Counted from the stretch's first letter, positions 44,791 to 55,255 are shown. The stretch: DNA of 64,000 bases from Terrimonas ginsenosidimutans (GCF_022012415.1 NZ_JAKLTR010000003.1:310001-374000), one strand, 5' to 3'. The notes: generated by a model from the sequence alone, not told the origin. Made by a program: numbers and translations.

Positions 44791-46254
44791 TTAAGCAGGT
44801 TTTTGATTTACCCAGTTCTTTGCATCCTGAACGACATGTTGCAGTTCAATATTCACTTTGAATTTATTGCGAAGATGACGGGCAAGCGCATCGGCTGCAT
44901 ACACGCTGCGATGCTGACCACCCGTACAGCCAAAGCTTACCGAAAGACTTTCGAAGCCGCGTTTGATATAATCTTCTACAGAAATATCTACGATGTCAAA
45001 ACTGCTGTCGAGGAACTCCTGCATTTTAGTTTGTTGCTCCAGGAAATCTTTCACTTCCTTGTCTCTGCCGGTCTGGTACTTCATGCTTTCAAAGCGGCCG
45101 GGATTCAAAATGCCTCTGCAATCAAATACGAATCCTCCACCGTTGCCGCTGTCATCAGCGGGGATACCATTGCGGTAAGAAAAACTTTTGATCTTGACTA
45201 CAAGCGGTGTATCATCTGTTGCCTGGATCGGGGTGAACATCTGTATGATCTCATCGGAGACGCAAAGGTCCAGTACCTTTTTAAATTCTGGAACCGATAT
45301 GCCAAGGCTTTGGTTCTCGAAAAATTCTTTAAGATTCCTTAACCCAAGAGGAATGGCCGTAAGAAACTGCGCCTTTCTTTCAAATAATCCGCGGAAGCCG
45401 TATGCTCCCAGAACCTGCAGCAATCTGATCAGTACATAGCCATTGTACTGGCTGCGGAATACGATCCTGTCAAGCGATCCTGAAGGGATCAGTGTTTCGA
45501 AGGTGTCCATGTATTCTTCCAGCAGCTTGTCTTTCCATTCGGCAGTAAGATTTGCGCGGGCCTGCCATAGCATGGATGCTACATCATATTGAGGAGCGCC
45601 TTTCATTCCGCCCTGGTAGTCGATGAAATGCACAGAGCCATCTTTCTTCACCATAATGTTCCGGCTTTGAAAATCGCGGAACATGAAATATTTGTATTCT
45701 GTATGGGTGAGATAGTTGCTCAGTGCTTCGAAATCGTTGATCAGTTTTTGCTTGTCATACGGTTTGCGGAGCGCATCCAGAAAATAGTATTTGAAGTACA
45801 GGAGATCGGCCATGATCGCCTGCTTCCCGAATTCTTTATTGGTCAGGGTACGATCATAGTCCAACCCTTCGTCTCCTTTCACCTGGAGGGTGGCCAGCTC
45901 GTCGAGGCTGCGCTTGAAGAGGTCATAAACTGGTTGAGCAAAACCTTCCGCTTCCAGGCGGTTAAGCAGGGAAACGTCTCCAAAATCTTCCTGCAGATAA
46001 AATGTGCCATCCTCACTGATAGCCAGAATTTCCGGCACAGCCAGGCCTTTCGGTTTGAACTGCCTTGAGAAATAAATAAAAGCTTCATTCTCGGGAATAT
46101 TCGCACCGTAGGTGCCGATCACGGACCTGCCATCACCATAAAGTCTGAAATAGCGACGTTCACTGCCTGACTGTGGAAGTACGTCAACTGACTCCGGCGC
46201 AACGCCTTTCCATTTTGTATAAAGTTCTTTGATTGAATCGAGTAGTGCCTGCAT
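44791..46254 (-). CDS. AmgK-like sugar kinase fused to a RapZ C-terminal domain
   Basis: 487 residues. Residues 1-340 form an aminoglycoside-phosphotransferase-like kinase of the AmgK group: SGSERRYFRL nucleotide loop, FRDFQSRN (Asp194, Asn199) and FIDYQGG (Asp212). Residues 352-487 are a RapZ C-terminal domain: KIKSFSYRNGIPADDSGNGG, FVFDCRGILNPGR, TGRDKEV and SFGCTGGQHRS (441-450). In E. coli RapZ this part binds GlmZ/GlmY RNA and senses glucosamine-6-phosphate; its N-terminal P-loop domain is absent here. Operon with the MurU-like gene suggests control of amino-sugar recycling. Confidence 0.88.
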   Translation of the reverse strand: MQALLDSIKELYTKWKGVAPESVDVLPQSGSERRYFRLYGDGRSVIGTYGANIPENEAFIYFSRQFKPKGLAVPEILAISEDGTFYLQEDFGDVSLLNRLEAEGFAQPVYDLFKRSLDELATLQVKGDEGLDYDRTLTNKEFGKQAIMADLLYFKYYFLDALRKPYDKQKLINDFEALSNYLTHTEYKYFMFRDFQSRNIMVKKDGSVHFIDYQGGMKGAPQYDVASMLWQARANLTAEWKDKLLEEYMDTFETLIPSGSLDRIVFRSQYNGYVLIRLLQVLGAYGFRGLFERKAQFLTAIPLGLRNLKEFFENQSLGISVPEFKKVLDLCVSDEIIQMFTPIQATDDTPLVVKIKSFSYRNGIPADDSGNGGGFVFDCRGILNPGRFESMKYQTGRDKEVKDFLEQQTKMQEFLDSSFDIVDISVEDYIKRGFESLSVSFGCTGGQHRSVYAADALARHLRNKFKVNIELQHVVQDAKNWVNQKPA

Positions 46255-46291
46255 ATCAACAAATCTAAGCTAAGAGTTTGAAAGAGGGTAA

Positions 46292-46419
46292 AGAGGAAAA
46301 GGAGGTTTTTGGGATAGAACGGCCGGAAAGCCAGGGAATTGTATAAAAAGGTGCGTTTTTGAACGGAATTTGCCTCGCCGCTCAATCCCCTCTTTTTATC
46401 CTTCGCCTCCTTTTCCTCT
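46292..46419. repeat. inverted repeat, GGAAAAG-word family (I)
   Basis: AGAGGAAAAGGAGG (46292-46305) pairs perfectly with CCTCCTTTTCCTCT (46406-46419); extra words on both sides (AAAGAGGGTAA; CCCCTCTTTTTATCC) pair partly. It lies in the divergent region between the kinase/RapZ gene and the mutase. Confidence 0.85.
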
Positions 46420-46481
46420 CAGATACTAACGGGCATTAGTTTTTTCGTTTAAATTTGCCTCTTCAACTTGATCCAAGAATT

Positions 46482-49400
46482 ATGAGCTACACTCCAAAGA
46501 ATAAGGTTCGGATAGTAACGGCAGCTTCACTTTTTGACGGGCATGATGCCGCTATCAATATCATGCGGCGGATCATGCAGAGTAAGGGGGCGGAGATCAT
46601 CCATTTGGGACATAACAGGTCGGTAAAGGAGATCGTGGAGACAGCCATTGAGGAAGATGTGCAGGGAATTGCGATCACGAGCTACCAGGGCGGGCATGTG
46701 GAATTCTTTAAATACATGAAAGACCTGCTGCAGGAAAATGGCTGCGGGCATATCAAGATCTTTGGAGGGGGTGGGGGCACGATCCTCCCTGATGAAATAG
46801 AAGAATTGCACAAGTACGGCATCACCCGGATCTATTCTCCGGATGATGGTCGCCAGATGGGACTTGAAGGAATGATCGAAGATGTGATCAGCAAGTGCGA
46901 TATCCTGCTGAATGGTAAAGGGGAGTATCCCACTGCGATGCAGCTTGGAGAAGTTAAGGACGTACGCAAGATCGCCCGGCAGATCACCAATGTGGAAAAT
47001 GGTCAGGTGAAAGAACCCGCGCCGTATTCCACGGTTACACCAGTACTTGGCATAACGGGCACTGGCGGAGCCGGGAAAAGCAGTGTCACCGATGAGCTGG
47101 TAAGAAGGTTCCTGCAGAATTTTACAGAGAAAACAATTGCGGTTATCTCAGTGGACCCATCGAAAAAGAAAACAGGCGGAGCCCTGCTTGGTGACAGGAT
47201 CCGGATGAATGCGATCTCGCATCCCCGCGCATATATGCGCAGCCTTGCCACCCGGGATGATAATATCGCGTTAAGCCAGTATGTACAGGAGGCCATTGAT
47301 ATTTGCAAAGAAGCCGGATTTGATTTTATTATTCTCGAATCTGCGGGTGTGGGACAAAGCGACGCGTCCATACTGGACTACTGCGATATCAGTATGTATG
47401 TAATGACTCCCGAATACGGGGCAGCATCGCAGCTTGAAAAGATCAATATGCTTGACTACGCGGATATTATCTGCATCAATAAGTTTGATAAAGCCGGTGC
47501 ACTCGATGCAATGGCGGATGTAAAAAAACAGTACAAGCGCAATCACGGGTTATGGTCGGCAAAAGATGAAGAGCTGCCCGTGATCGGAACAATGGCCAGC
47601 AAGTTCAATGATGACGGAGTGAATCATCTTTTTGAGCTTCTTATCAAAAAGGTCAAAGAAAAAAAGGAGACTGATTTTGGTTCGTTTGCTTTTTCGGTAA
47701 CAGCAAAAGTGTCTCAGGCGATCATTCCGGCAAAACGGGTAAGATACCTGAGTGAGATCAGCGAAAACAACCGCAACTATGATCAGCTGGTAAAAGATCA
47801 GGCAGCAATTGCGAGCAAGATCTATCAGCTGAATGGTTCACTTGAAACGCTAAAGGGAAAAGCATCGGATGAGCTTCTTGATATCATACAAAAACAGATC
47901 GCGTTTTATACGGATCAATTGACTCCGGTGAGCCGAAAATTACTGCAGCACTGGAAAGAAAAAGTGCAGGAGTATGAAAAAGATTATTACGAATATACAG
48001 TCAGGGATAAAGTGATCCGCCAGGAAATGTTCACCAAAAGCCTGTCGGGAACCCGCATTCCCAAAGTGGTGCTTCCGAAGTATAAGGATTGGGGTGATAT
48101 TCTTCAGTGGGAAGCGCAGGAAAATGTTCCCGGCCATTTTCCCTTCACCGCAGGTGTGTTTCCTTTGAAAAGAGAAGGTGAGGATCCTACGCGGATGTTC
48201 GCCGGAGAAGGAGGTCCTGAGCGGACAAATAAGCGGTTTCACTATGTAAGTGTTGATCAGCCAGCGAAGCGTTTGTCTACAGCGTTTGATAGTGTGACCT
48301 TGTACGGAGAAGATCCTGCCATCAGGCCCGATATCTACGGAAAGATCGGCAATGCAGGCGTCAGCATCGCAACAGTTGATGATGCAAAGAAATTGTATAG
48401 CGGTTTTGATCTGTGTGATCCGCGCACCTCCGTGAGCATGACGATCAATGGTCCGGCTCCTGTTCTGCTTGCTTTTTTCATGAACGCTGCTATCGATCAG
48501 CAATGTGAGAAATGGCTGCAGAAAGAAGGTAAGACTGAGTTGGTGAAAAAAGTATTTGCAGAGAAATATCCGGGAATGAAAATGCCGGTGTATAATAACC
48601 CGTCCGCCAGGGACGTGTTACCGCAGGGAAATAGCGGTTTAGGACTCGCATTGCTTGGCATGACGGGCGATGAAGTGCTGCCTGCTGATGTTTATCAGCA
48701 ATGCAAAGAGGCTGCGTTACAACAGGTGAGAGGAACCGTGCAGGCTGATATTCTGAAAGAAGATCAGGCGCAGAATACCTGCATCTTCTCCACTGAATTT
48801 GCCCTGAAGCTGATGGGGGATGTACAGGAGTATTTCATTGAGCAGAAAGTGAAGAATTTTTATAGTGTCAGTATTTCCGGTTATCACATTGCGGAAGCAG
48901 GGGCGAATCCTATTACGCAGCTTGCGTTCACGCTCGCAAACGGATTCACCTATGTTGAATATTACCTGAGCCGGGGAATGGCGATCGATGATTTCGCCGC
49001 CAATCTTTCCTTCTTTTTCAGCAACGGTATGGATCCGGAGTATAGTGTGATCGGTCGTGTCGCCAGAAGGATTTGGGCGAAATCAATGAAGTATAAGTAC
49101 AAGGCGAATAAAAGAAGCCAGATGTTGAAATATCATATTCAGACATCCGGGAGAAGCCTTCATGCGCAGGAGATCGATTTTAATGATATCCGCACAACAT
49201 TGCAGGCATTGTACGCCATTTATGATAACTGCAATTCTCTTCATACCAATGCGTATGATGAGGCGATCACTACACCTACAGAAGAGAGTGTGAGAAGGGC
49301 AATGGCGATCCAGCTGATCATTAACCGTGAGTTAGGTACAGCAAAAACGGAAAACTTCATACAGGGCTCATTTGTGATGGAAGAGCTGACAAGCCTGGTT

Positions 49401-49829
49401 GAAGAAGCCGTATTGCAGGAGTTTGACAGGCTGACTGACAGAGGAGGAGTTCTAGGTGCAATGGAGAGAATGTATCAGCGGAATAAGATCCAGGAAGAAA
49501 GTCTGTTCTATGAACATCAGAAACATACAGGGGAGCTGCCACTGATCGGTGTAAATACATTCCTCAATAAGAAAGGATCACCAACGATCATTCCTTCGGA
49601 AGTGATCCGGAGTACGACCGAGGAAAAAGATCAGCAGATCAGCAACCTGGAGGCGTTTCAGCAGCGGCATTCCGGTAAAACCGCCGAAATGCTGGACAGG
49701 CTGAAAGAGGCCGCGATCAACAATGGCAATCTATTTGCAGAGCTTATGGAAACAGTGAAGTATTGTTCGCTTGGTCAGATCACAAACGCACTCTATGAGG
49801 TCGGTGGGCAATACCGCAGAAATATGTAA
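46482..49829 (+). CDS. icmF: fused acyl-CoA mutase IcmF (isobutyryl-CoA mutase with built-in G-protein chaperone)
   Basis: 1115 residues from the ATG at 46482 ([20 protein letters not shown]). Order: B12-binding domain (about 10-140, FDGHDAA and [10 protein letters not shown]), MeaB-like GTPase (P-loop GTGGAGKSS at 193-201, [28 protein letters not shown]), linker, and the mutase TIM barrel ([50 protein letters not shown]). The Phe-type substrate pocket (FTAGVFP instead of YTRGPYP) favours isobutyryl/butyryl-CoA or a branched relative over methylmalonyl-CoA (inference). Confidence 0.93.
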   Translation: MSYTPKNKVRIVTAASLFDGHDAAINIMRRIMQSKGAEIIHLGHNRSVKEIVETAIEEDVQGIAITSYQGGHVEFFKYMKDLLQENGCGHIKIFGGGGGTILPDEIEELHKYGITRIYSPDDGRQMGLEGMIEDVISKCDILLNGKGEYPTAMQLGEVKDVRKIARQITNVENGQVKEPAPYSTVTPVLGITGTGGAGKSSVTDELVRRFLQNFTEKTIAVISVDPSKKKTGGALLGDRIRMNAISHPRAYMRSLATRDDNIALSQYVQEAIDICKEAGFDFIILESAGVGQSDASILDYCDISMYVMTPEYGAASQLEKINMLDYADIICINKFDKAGALDAMADVKKQYKRNHGLWSAKDEELPVIGTMASKFNDDGVNHLFELLIKKVKEKKETDFGSFAFSVTAKVSQAIIPAKRVRYLSEISENNRNYDQLVKDQAAIASKIYQLNGSLETLKGKASDELLDIIQKQIAFYTDQLTPVSRKLLQHWKEKVQEYEKDYYEYTVRDKVIRQEMFTKSLSGTRIPKVVLPKYKDWGDILQWEAQENVPGHFPFTAGVFPLKREGEDPTRMFAGEGGPERTNKRFHYVSVDQPAKRLSTAFDSVTLYGEDPAIRPDIYGKIGNAGVSIATVDDAKKLYSGFDLCDPRTSVSMTINGPAPVLLAFFMNAAIDQQCEKWLQKEGKTELVKKVFAEKYPGMKMPVYNNPSARDVLPQGNSGLGLALLGMTGDEVLPADVYQQCKEAALQQVRGTVQADILKEDQAQNTCIFSTEFALKLMGDVQEYFIEQKVKNFYSVSISGYHIAEAGANPITQLAFTLANGFTYVEYYLSRGMAIDDFAANLSFFFSNGMDPEYSVIGRVARRIWAKSMKYKYKANKRSQMLKYHIQTSGRSLHAQEIDFNDIRTTLQALYAIYDNCNSLHTNAYDEAITTPTEESVRRAMAIQLIINRELGTAKTENFIQGSFVMEELTSLVEEAVLQEFDRLTDRGGVLGAMERMYQRNKIQEESLFYEHQKHTGELPLIGVNTFLNKKGSPTIIPSEVIRSTTEEKDQQISNLEAFQQRHSGKTAEMLDRLKEAAINNGNLFAELMETVKYCSLGQITNALYEVGGQYRRNM

Positions 49830-49832
49830 GCT

Positions 49833-50537
49833 ATGTTTATTTTAGATGCAGGTAAATTCAGTTGGAAAGAGATCCTTCTGGGAAGTGAGGAATGGACTTT
49901 TTTACCTGAGGTGATCATCCGCTCGCTGATCATGTTTGCCGTCATTCTTTTCAGTTTAAGCATTCTTGGTAAACGTGGAGTGAGGCAACTATCGGTCTTT
50001 GAACTGGTAGTGATAATCGGTCTCGGTTCGGCCGCTGGAGATCCTATGTTCTATAAAGATGTTGGATTGATCCCGGCGCTGATCGTATTCACTATTGTGA
50101 TCGGGCTGTATATTTTCGTAACGCACCTGGTCGGCCGTAGCAAGAAAGTCGCCAGGATCGTAGAGGGAAAACCGATCTGTTTGATCAGGGAAGGCCGCTT
50201 CGCCATCAATAACTTCTCCAAAGAAAATCTCGGACAGGATGAGTTTTTTGCAGAACTCAGACTAAAAGGTGTTTCACACTTGGGTCAGGTTGAACAGGCC
50301 ATTATTGAAACCAACGGAGATATCAGCGTATTTTTTTACGAGGATGAAGACGTGAGGTATGGCTTGCCCGTCATGCCTGATTCATTGGATCATAAAGCGA
50401 AGCAGATAAAGAATAAGGGTTATTATTCCTGCAGCTTTTGCGGGAACACGGAATCCATTGATGTTGGCACCCATCATTGTGGCAAATGTCAGAAAGACGA
50501 TTGGGTGGCCTCCAGTAACCGCAGACGCATAACGTGA
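49833..50537 (+). CDS. DUF421/YetF-type membrane protein with C-terminal zinc-ribbon-like tail
   Basis: 234 residues. Three membrane segments (about 25-45, 55-73, 80-100), then the DUF421 cytoplasmic domain (VEGKPICLIREGRF, FFAELRLKGVSHLGQVEQAI). The last 35 residues add CSFCGNTESI and THHCGKCQ (Cys200, 203, 216, 219), which look like a zinc ribbon and are not usual for YetF. It starts three bases after the icmF stop and may be co-transcribed. Confidence 0.88.
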   Translation: MFILDAGKFSWKEILLGSEEWTFLPEVIIRSLIMFAVILFSLSILGKRGVRQLSVFELVVIIGLGSAAGDPMFYKDVGLIPALIVFTIVIGLYIFVTHLVGRSKKVARIVEGKPICLIREGRFAINNFSKENLGQDEFFAELRLKGVSHLGQVEQAIIETNGDISVFFYEDEDVRYGLPVMPDSLDHKAKQIKNKGYYSCSFCGNTESIDVGTHHCGKCQKDDWVASSNRRRIT

Positions 50538-50585
50538 TCGTATAAGTTTGACCTGGACGGGTAAACTGACGAATAAACATATATG

Positions 50586-50615
50586 AAAATGCCAGGTGAT
50601 CTCACCTGGCATTTT
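50586..50615. terminator. bidirectional terminator
   Basis: AAAATGCCAGGTGA (50586-50599) pairs perfectly with TCACCTGGCATTTT (50602-50615), between convergent stops at 50537 and 50632. Confidence 0.92.
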
Positions 50616-50631
50616 TCTGATCCTTCATTCC

Positions 50632-51210
50632 CTAGTGCATTGGTGTAGGAGTGAACACAGAGGGATCATGTGTTCCTTCTTTTATTTCTTCGATCATTTT
50701 TTTGTTGAATGCGGGAAGATCTTTAGGGCTGCGGCTTGTGACGAGTCCGTTATCTGTTACTACTTCTTTATCTGTCCAGATCACACCGGCATTTTCGAGG
50801 TCCGTTTTGATAGACGGATATGATGTCATATTTCTTCCGCTGATCATTCCTGTTTCGATCAGTAATTGTGGTCCGTGGCAAATGGCTGCGACAGGTTTGC
50901 CCACTTCGAGAAATTGTTGAGCAAATTCTACACATTTCTGGTTAATACGCATTTTGTCGGGATTGATGACACCTCCCGGGATCACTAGGGCATCATAATC
51001 CTCCACTTTAGCGTTTTCAACCTGAACATCCACGGGCAGTTCGATCGACCAATGATCATGGTCCCAGGCTTTTACCGTTTCTTTCTGTGGTGAAACGATA
51101 TGCACTTCTGCTCCTGCATCTTCCAGTTCTTTCTTAGGGCTTGTCAGCTCAACTTCTTCGAAACCGGATTCTGTAAGTATGGCGATTTTCTTTCCATTTA
51201 AGCTTTTCAT
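50632..51210 (-). CDS. DJ-1/PfpI-family protein (class I glutamine amidotransferase-like)
   Basis: 192 residues from the ATG at 51210. ILTESGFEEVELTSPKKELE, DALVIPGGVINPD and the nucleophile elbow AAICHGPQLLIE (Cys-His) identify the PfpI/YhbO branch. Relatives act as stress-related protein/DNA deglycases or chaperones, still debated. Cytoplasmic, monocistronic. Confidence 0.92.
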   Translation of the reverse strand: MKSLNGKKIAILTESGFEEVELTSPKKELEDAGAEVHIVSPQKETVKAWDHDHWSIELPVDVQVENAKVEDYDALVIPGGVINPDKMRINQKCVEFAQQFLEVGKPVAAICHGPQLLIETGMISGRNMTSYPSIKTDLENAGVIWTDKEVVTDNGLVTSRSPKDLPAFNKKMIEEIKEGTHDPSVFTPTPMH

Positions 51211-51369
51211 AAAAATCAATTAAGTGATCAATAGTTTCGGAAAGAGGTCCAAAAACGATACCATCGCGTATTTCTGCTATAAGAAGAAATATTGTTCTCA
51301 TGTGTATTTTTGAAAGAAAGCGTGAAAGAGGTCAGTCTTTTTTATCTTTAAGGACATTTTGAGAATGAT

Positions 51370-52176
51370 ATGAAATATTTCTTTATACCTGGATGCCTGG
51401 TAATGCTGATGATGGCAGCCTGTTCTCCTTCTTCAAAAACGAATAAAGAATACAGGAAACAGGCAAAGGAATATGCAAGGATATTGCAGGAATATCCTGT
51501 ACGCGATTCAGCCGGTTTGAATTACGCAGGTGACTGGGTAGGTACTACCAATTTCTCTATGCGGAGACCAAATTTTGTAGTGATCCATCATACTGCTCAA
51601 AATAGTTGTGAGCAAACGTTGAAGACTTTCACCATTCCGCGTACACAGGTGAGTGCTCATTATGTGATCTGCAAAGACGGGACGGTGCATCATATGTTGA
51701 ATGATCTGTTGCGGGCTCATCACGCCGGGGTGAGTAAGTGGGGAAATAATGCCGATCTTAACAGCAGCAGCGTGGGCATAGAGATCGACAATAACGGCGT
51801 GGATAGTTTCAGTAATCAGCAAATGATGAGCCTGCTTGTATTATTGGGTCGTTTGAAAAGAGCTTATAATATTCCAACCGCCAATTTCATTGGCCATGCT
51901 GATATTGCGCCTGGTCGTAAGGTTGATCCTAACAGGACATTTCCCTGGCAGCGCCTGGCCGAACAAGGGTATGGTTATTGGTATGATACGACCGGTGTTC
52001 AGGTGCCGGCTGATTTCAACCCTGTGCAGGCATTGCGCATTATCGGCTATACGATACAAAAACCTGAATCTGCGATTGCTTCCTTCAAATTACATTTTGT
52101 TCCATCGGATTCATCGATCGTGATTACAGAAGAAGAGAGGAAAATACTATTCAGTCTTCAAAAGAAATACGAGTAG
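51370..52176 (+). CDS. N-acetylmuramoyl-L-alanine amidase (Amidase_2/AmpD-like) lipoprotein
   Basis: 268 residues with lipobox MAAC (Cys18). The amidase-2 fold is marked by VVIHHTAQNS, QVSAHYVICKDG, SVGIEIDNNG and GHADIAPGRKVDPNRTFPW, which contain the zinc ligands and catalytic residues. It cleaves the MurNAc-L-Ala bond; being lipid-anchored, it acts on periplasmic peptidoglycan or anhydro-muropeptides. Confidence 0.92.
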   Translation: MKYFFIPGCLVMLMMAACSPSSKTNKEYRKQAKEYARILQEYPVRDSAGLNYAGDWVGTTNFSMRRPNFVVIHHTAQNSCEQTLKTFTIPRTQVSAHYVICKDGTVHHMLNDLLRAHHAGVSKWGNNADLNSSSVGIEIDNNGVDSFSNQQMMSLLVLLGRLKRAYNIPTANFIGHADIAPGRKVDPNRTFPWQRLAEQGYGYWYDTTGVQVPADFNPVQALRIIGYTIQKPESAIASFKLHFVPSDSSIVITEEERKILFSLQKKYE

Positions 52177-52184
52177 AAGAATCA

Positions 52185-52312
52185 TTAGTTTGAAATGAAT
52201 CATTAGAAGAATACACTAATCTTCATTAGGATCGCGTTAATTCCTGAAGATTAGCGCTAATTAGCGTCCATTCGTGGCCATTCGCGTTCATTCTTTTTTT
52301 ATTTTCGCGTCT
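52185..52312. repeat. word repeat, ATTCGCG family (F3)
   Basis: TAATCTTCA (52217-52225) pairs perfectly with TGAAGATTA (52245-52253). Then TTAGCGC/TTAGCG and 10-bp words ATTCGTGGCC, ATTCGCGTTC run to 52312, 15 bp before the glucosidase ATG. Left-hand partner words are degenerate. Confidence 0.65.
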
Positions 52313-52326
52313 GATAAATTTTTGCA

Positions 52327-54969
52327 ATGACAGCAGAACACCAACGGCTCGCGGTGAATGCGGGTAAATCAGTTCCTTTGGCTCAATGGGGCCCGTACCT
52401 TAGCGAACGGCAATGGGGAACGGTTAGAGAAGACTATAGCCAGAATGGCGATGCATGGCATTATTTCCCTTTTGATCATGCCAACTGCCGTGTATTTTCC
52501 TGGGGTGAAGATGGATTGGCGGGGATCTCTGATTTCTTCGGTAACCTTTGTTTCGGGATCTCCCTGTGGAATGGGAAGGATCCTATTCTGAAGGAGCGGT
52601 TGTTTGGTCTGAGTAATCCGCAGGGAAATCATGGTGAAGATGTGAAGGAGTTATATTTCCATCTGGATAATCTTCCTACGCATTACTACATGGAATACCT
52701 GTATAAGTATCCCCAGCAGGAGTTTCCTTACGAAAAGCTGCGCGAAGAAAACAGGAACCGTGGCAAGCTTGATCCGGAATATGAGATCCTTGATTCAGGA
52801 GCTTTTGATAACAACCAGTACTTTGATGTGTTGGTTACTTATGCAAAACAAAGCGCGCAGGATATTTTCATAAAGATCGATGTGACCAACCGCTATTCCA
52901 AGCCTGCTGAGATGACGCTGTTGCCTACACTATGGTGTTATAATCGCTGGAGAGATGGAACATTCAAAGAAAAACCATCAATCAGGCAACACAATAAAAC
53001 AACGGTTAAAATAGATCACGAACGATTAGGGGAGTATTATTTCTACTATCAATCTGCAGATAAGACCTTCTTTACCGAGAATGAGACAAATACTCAGGTC
53101 GTAACCAATACCCCAAACACGTCCATCTTTACAAAAGATGCCTTCAATCATGCGATCATTAAGGGAGAGAATGTTGATGAACTAACGAAGAAGAAAGATG
53201 GGACAAAATTTTCTCCTGTGTATAAGATGAAGGTAGCGGCAGGTGCCACCAAGACGATCTACTGCCGTTTGAATACAACACTGACTGAAAAACCGTTCGC
53301 TCCCGGGTTTAAAGATGTTTTCAAAGTAAGAAAAAAAGAAGCGGATGATTTTTATGCCGTCATCCTGCCTAAGGGCATGAGTGAAGACATGGCGCAGATA
53401 CAGCGACAGGCGCTTTCCGGAGTGCTTTGGAGCAAGCAATACTACCACTTTGATGTGGAGGAATGGCTTTCCTCCAGTGATGGTATTTCTCCTGTTAGTA
53501 ATTCAAAAATGACAGGCAGAAATAATGACTGGAAGCATCTGAAGAACCAGGATATCATCATGATGCCCGATAAATGGGAATATCCATGGTATGCTGCATG
53601 GGACCTTGCATTCCAGTGTATTTCCATGGCTGTGGTGGATCCGGTATTTGCGAAACATCAGTTATTGCTGGTAATGCGGGAATGGTACATGAAGCCGGAC
53701 GGGCAACTGCCTGCCTACGAGTGGAACTTTAGTGATGTTAACCCACCTGTTCAGGCCTGGGCTGCCATGCAGGTTTATAATATCGAAAAGAAGCAAACCG
53801 GTAATGGAGATATCAAGTTTCTGAAAAAAGTATTCCAGAAATTGCTGATCAATTTCACATGGTGGATCAACCGGAAGGATGTGAACGGTAACAATATCTT
53901 CGAAGGAGGTTTCTTAGGCCTCGATAATATCGGAGTGTTCAACCGCAGTTTTCATTTCCCTGGAGAAGTGCAGCTGGAACAAGCCGATGGTACCAGCTGG
54001 ATGGGCACCTATGCTCTTGACATGATGGAGATGGCAATTGAGATTGCTATGAACGACATTTCATTTGAAGATACTGCCACGAAATTTTTTGAGCATTTCG
54101 TACTGATCGCAGAATCGCTCAATCAGCATGGTCTGTGGAATGAGGAAGATCGATTTTACTACGATGTGTTATGCGTGAGCGGAGCAGATCCTGTTCCGTT
54201 GAGGATACAGTCTGTTGTTGGTATCACCGCTTTATATGCAGTTTCAACTATCAACAAAAAGGCACTTGATCATCTTACTGATTTTAAAAAGAGAATTACC
54301 TGGTTTGAGAACTATCGCAAAAAACATGCGAAGTACTGGCCAAATGAAGAACGTAGTGATGATGGTGAAATACTGATGTCCCTTATTCCGAAAGACAAAC
54401 TCGTCGATATGCTGAAGCGTTTGCTTGACGAAGACGGATTTCTTTCCCCGGGTGGTATCCGTGCGCTTTCAAAATATCATGATCAGAATCCCTATTCCGT
54501 AACTGTTGATGGAAATATCTACAGCATTCGATATGATCCGGGTGATGCAACTTCTGATATGTTTGGCGGTAACTCTAACTGGCGTGGTCCTGTGTGGATG
54601 CCGATCAACTTCCTGATCATTCAGTCCATCAAGAAATATGGTGAGTTCTATGGAGACTCATTAACTGTAGAATATCCAACGGGCTCTGGTGTTCAGATGA
54701 ATCTAGAACAGGTTGCAGAACATCTCACCAAACGCGTGATCAGCCTTTTCGAACGTTCAAAAGATGGCGAAAGAAGACTGCATGGCGATTATGGCTGGTT
54801 CTACAAACAGCCAGGCAATGAACATCTTGTTGCGTTCTACGAATACTTCCATGGTGACAGCGGACGTGGTCTTGGTGCTTCGCACCAGACCGGTTGGACA
54901 GCGTTGGTGGCTGAATTAATCAGTGAGTACGGAGAAAGGAAGGAGAATACGAAACGTGAACTACTCTGA
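52327..54969 (+). CDS. GH63-type (MGH1-like) glucosidase
   Basis: 880 residues, no signal peptide, so cytoplasmic. (alpha/alpha)6-barrel features of the GH63 C-terminal domain: WEYPWYAAWDLAFQCISMAV, GQLPAYEWNFSDVNPPVQAW, GDATSDMFGGNSNWRGPVWM and GYGWF-like HGDYGWFYKQPG near the end, with the acidic catalytic residues expected in the WDLAFQ and NWRGPVW regions. The N-terminal part (ERQWGTVREDYSQNGDAWHY) is the family's lead-in. Likely processes alpha-glucosides such as trehalose- or glucosylglycerate-like solutes. Confidence 0.88.
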   Translation: MTAEHQRLAVNAGKSVPLAQWGPYLSERQWGTVREDYSQNGDAWHYFPFDHANCRVFSWGEDGLAGISDFFGNLCFGISLWNGKDPILKERLFGLSNPQGNHGEDVKELYFHLDNLPTHYYMEYLYKYPQQEFPYEKLREENRNRGKLDPEYEILDSGAFDNNQYFDVLVTYAKQSAQDIFIKIDVTNRYSKPAEMTLLPTLWCYNRWRDGTFKEKPSIRQHNKTTVKIDHERLGEYYFYYQSADKTFFTENETNTQVVTNTPNTSIFTKDAFNHAIIKGENVDELTKKKDGTKFSPVYKMKVAAGATKTIYCRLNTTLTEKPFAPGFKDVFKVRKKEADDFYAVILPKGMSEDMAQIQRQALSGVLWSKQYYHFDVEEWLSSSDGISPVSNSKMTGRNNDWKHLKNQDIIMMPDKWEYPWYAAWDLAFQCISMAVVDPVFAKHQLLLVMREWYMKPDGQLPAYEWNFSDVNPPVQAWAAMQVYNIEKKQTGNGDIKFLKKVFQKLLINFTWWINRKDVNGNNIFEGGFLGLDNIGVFNRSFHFPGEVQLEQADGTSWMGTYALDMMEMAIEIAMNDISFEDTATKFFEHFVLIAESLNQHGLWNEEDRFYYDVLCVSGADPVPLRIQSVVGITALYAVSTINKKALDHLTDFKKRITWFENYRKKHAKYWPNEERSDDGEILMSLIPKDKLVDMLKRLLDEDGFLSPGGIRALSKYHDQNPYSVTVDGNIYSIRYDPGDATSDMFGGNSNWRGPVWMPINFLIIQSIKKYGEFYGDSLTVEYPTGSGVQMNLEQVAEHLTKRVISLFERSKDGERRLHGDYGWFYKQPGNEHLVAFYEYFHGDSGRGLGASHQTGWTALVAELISEYGERKENTKRELL

Positions 54970-54970
54970 T

Positions 54971-55255
54971 ACGCGAATGAACGCGAATGAGCACGAATTG
55001 CCGCGAATGAACACGAATTGCCGCGAATGTACACGAATGCGTCGCTCATGAAAGGCAAATAAAAAAGGAAGGGTCAAACAATGACGTTTGACCCTTCCTT
55101 TTTATATATCTTTTTGCAACCGCCGGAAGCGATTCACAAGTCTTCTAGTTCATTCGTGATTCGCGTTCATTCGTGGCAATTCGTGCTTATTCGCGTACAT
55201 TCGTGCTCATTCGCGTCAGCGTTAATTAGCAGCCATTCGTGAATCATTCGCGTAT
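54971..55255. repeat. bracketing repeat, CGCGAATGA family with 10-bp period (F4), running into the AraC gene
   Basis: Left arm: seven consecutive 10-bp words from 54971 (ACGCGAATGA, ACGCGAATGA, GCACGAATTG, CCGCGAATGA...), beginning at the glucosidase stop. Right arm: complementary 10-bp words 55151-55216. 54981-55022 pairs with 55175-55216 over 42 bases with about five mismatches. The words continue past the AraC stop to 55255 and encode that protein's last ten residues. A strong terminator sits in the loop. Confidence 0.95.
55062..55103. terminator. bidirectional terminator inside repeat F4
   Basis: AAAAAGGAAGGGTCAAAC (55062-55079) pairs perfectly over 18 bases with GTTTGACCCTTCCTTTTT (55086-55103). 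It lies between convergent genes. Confidence 0.95.
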
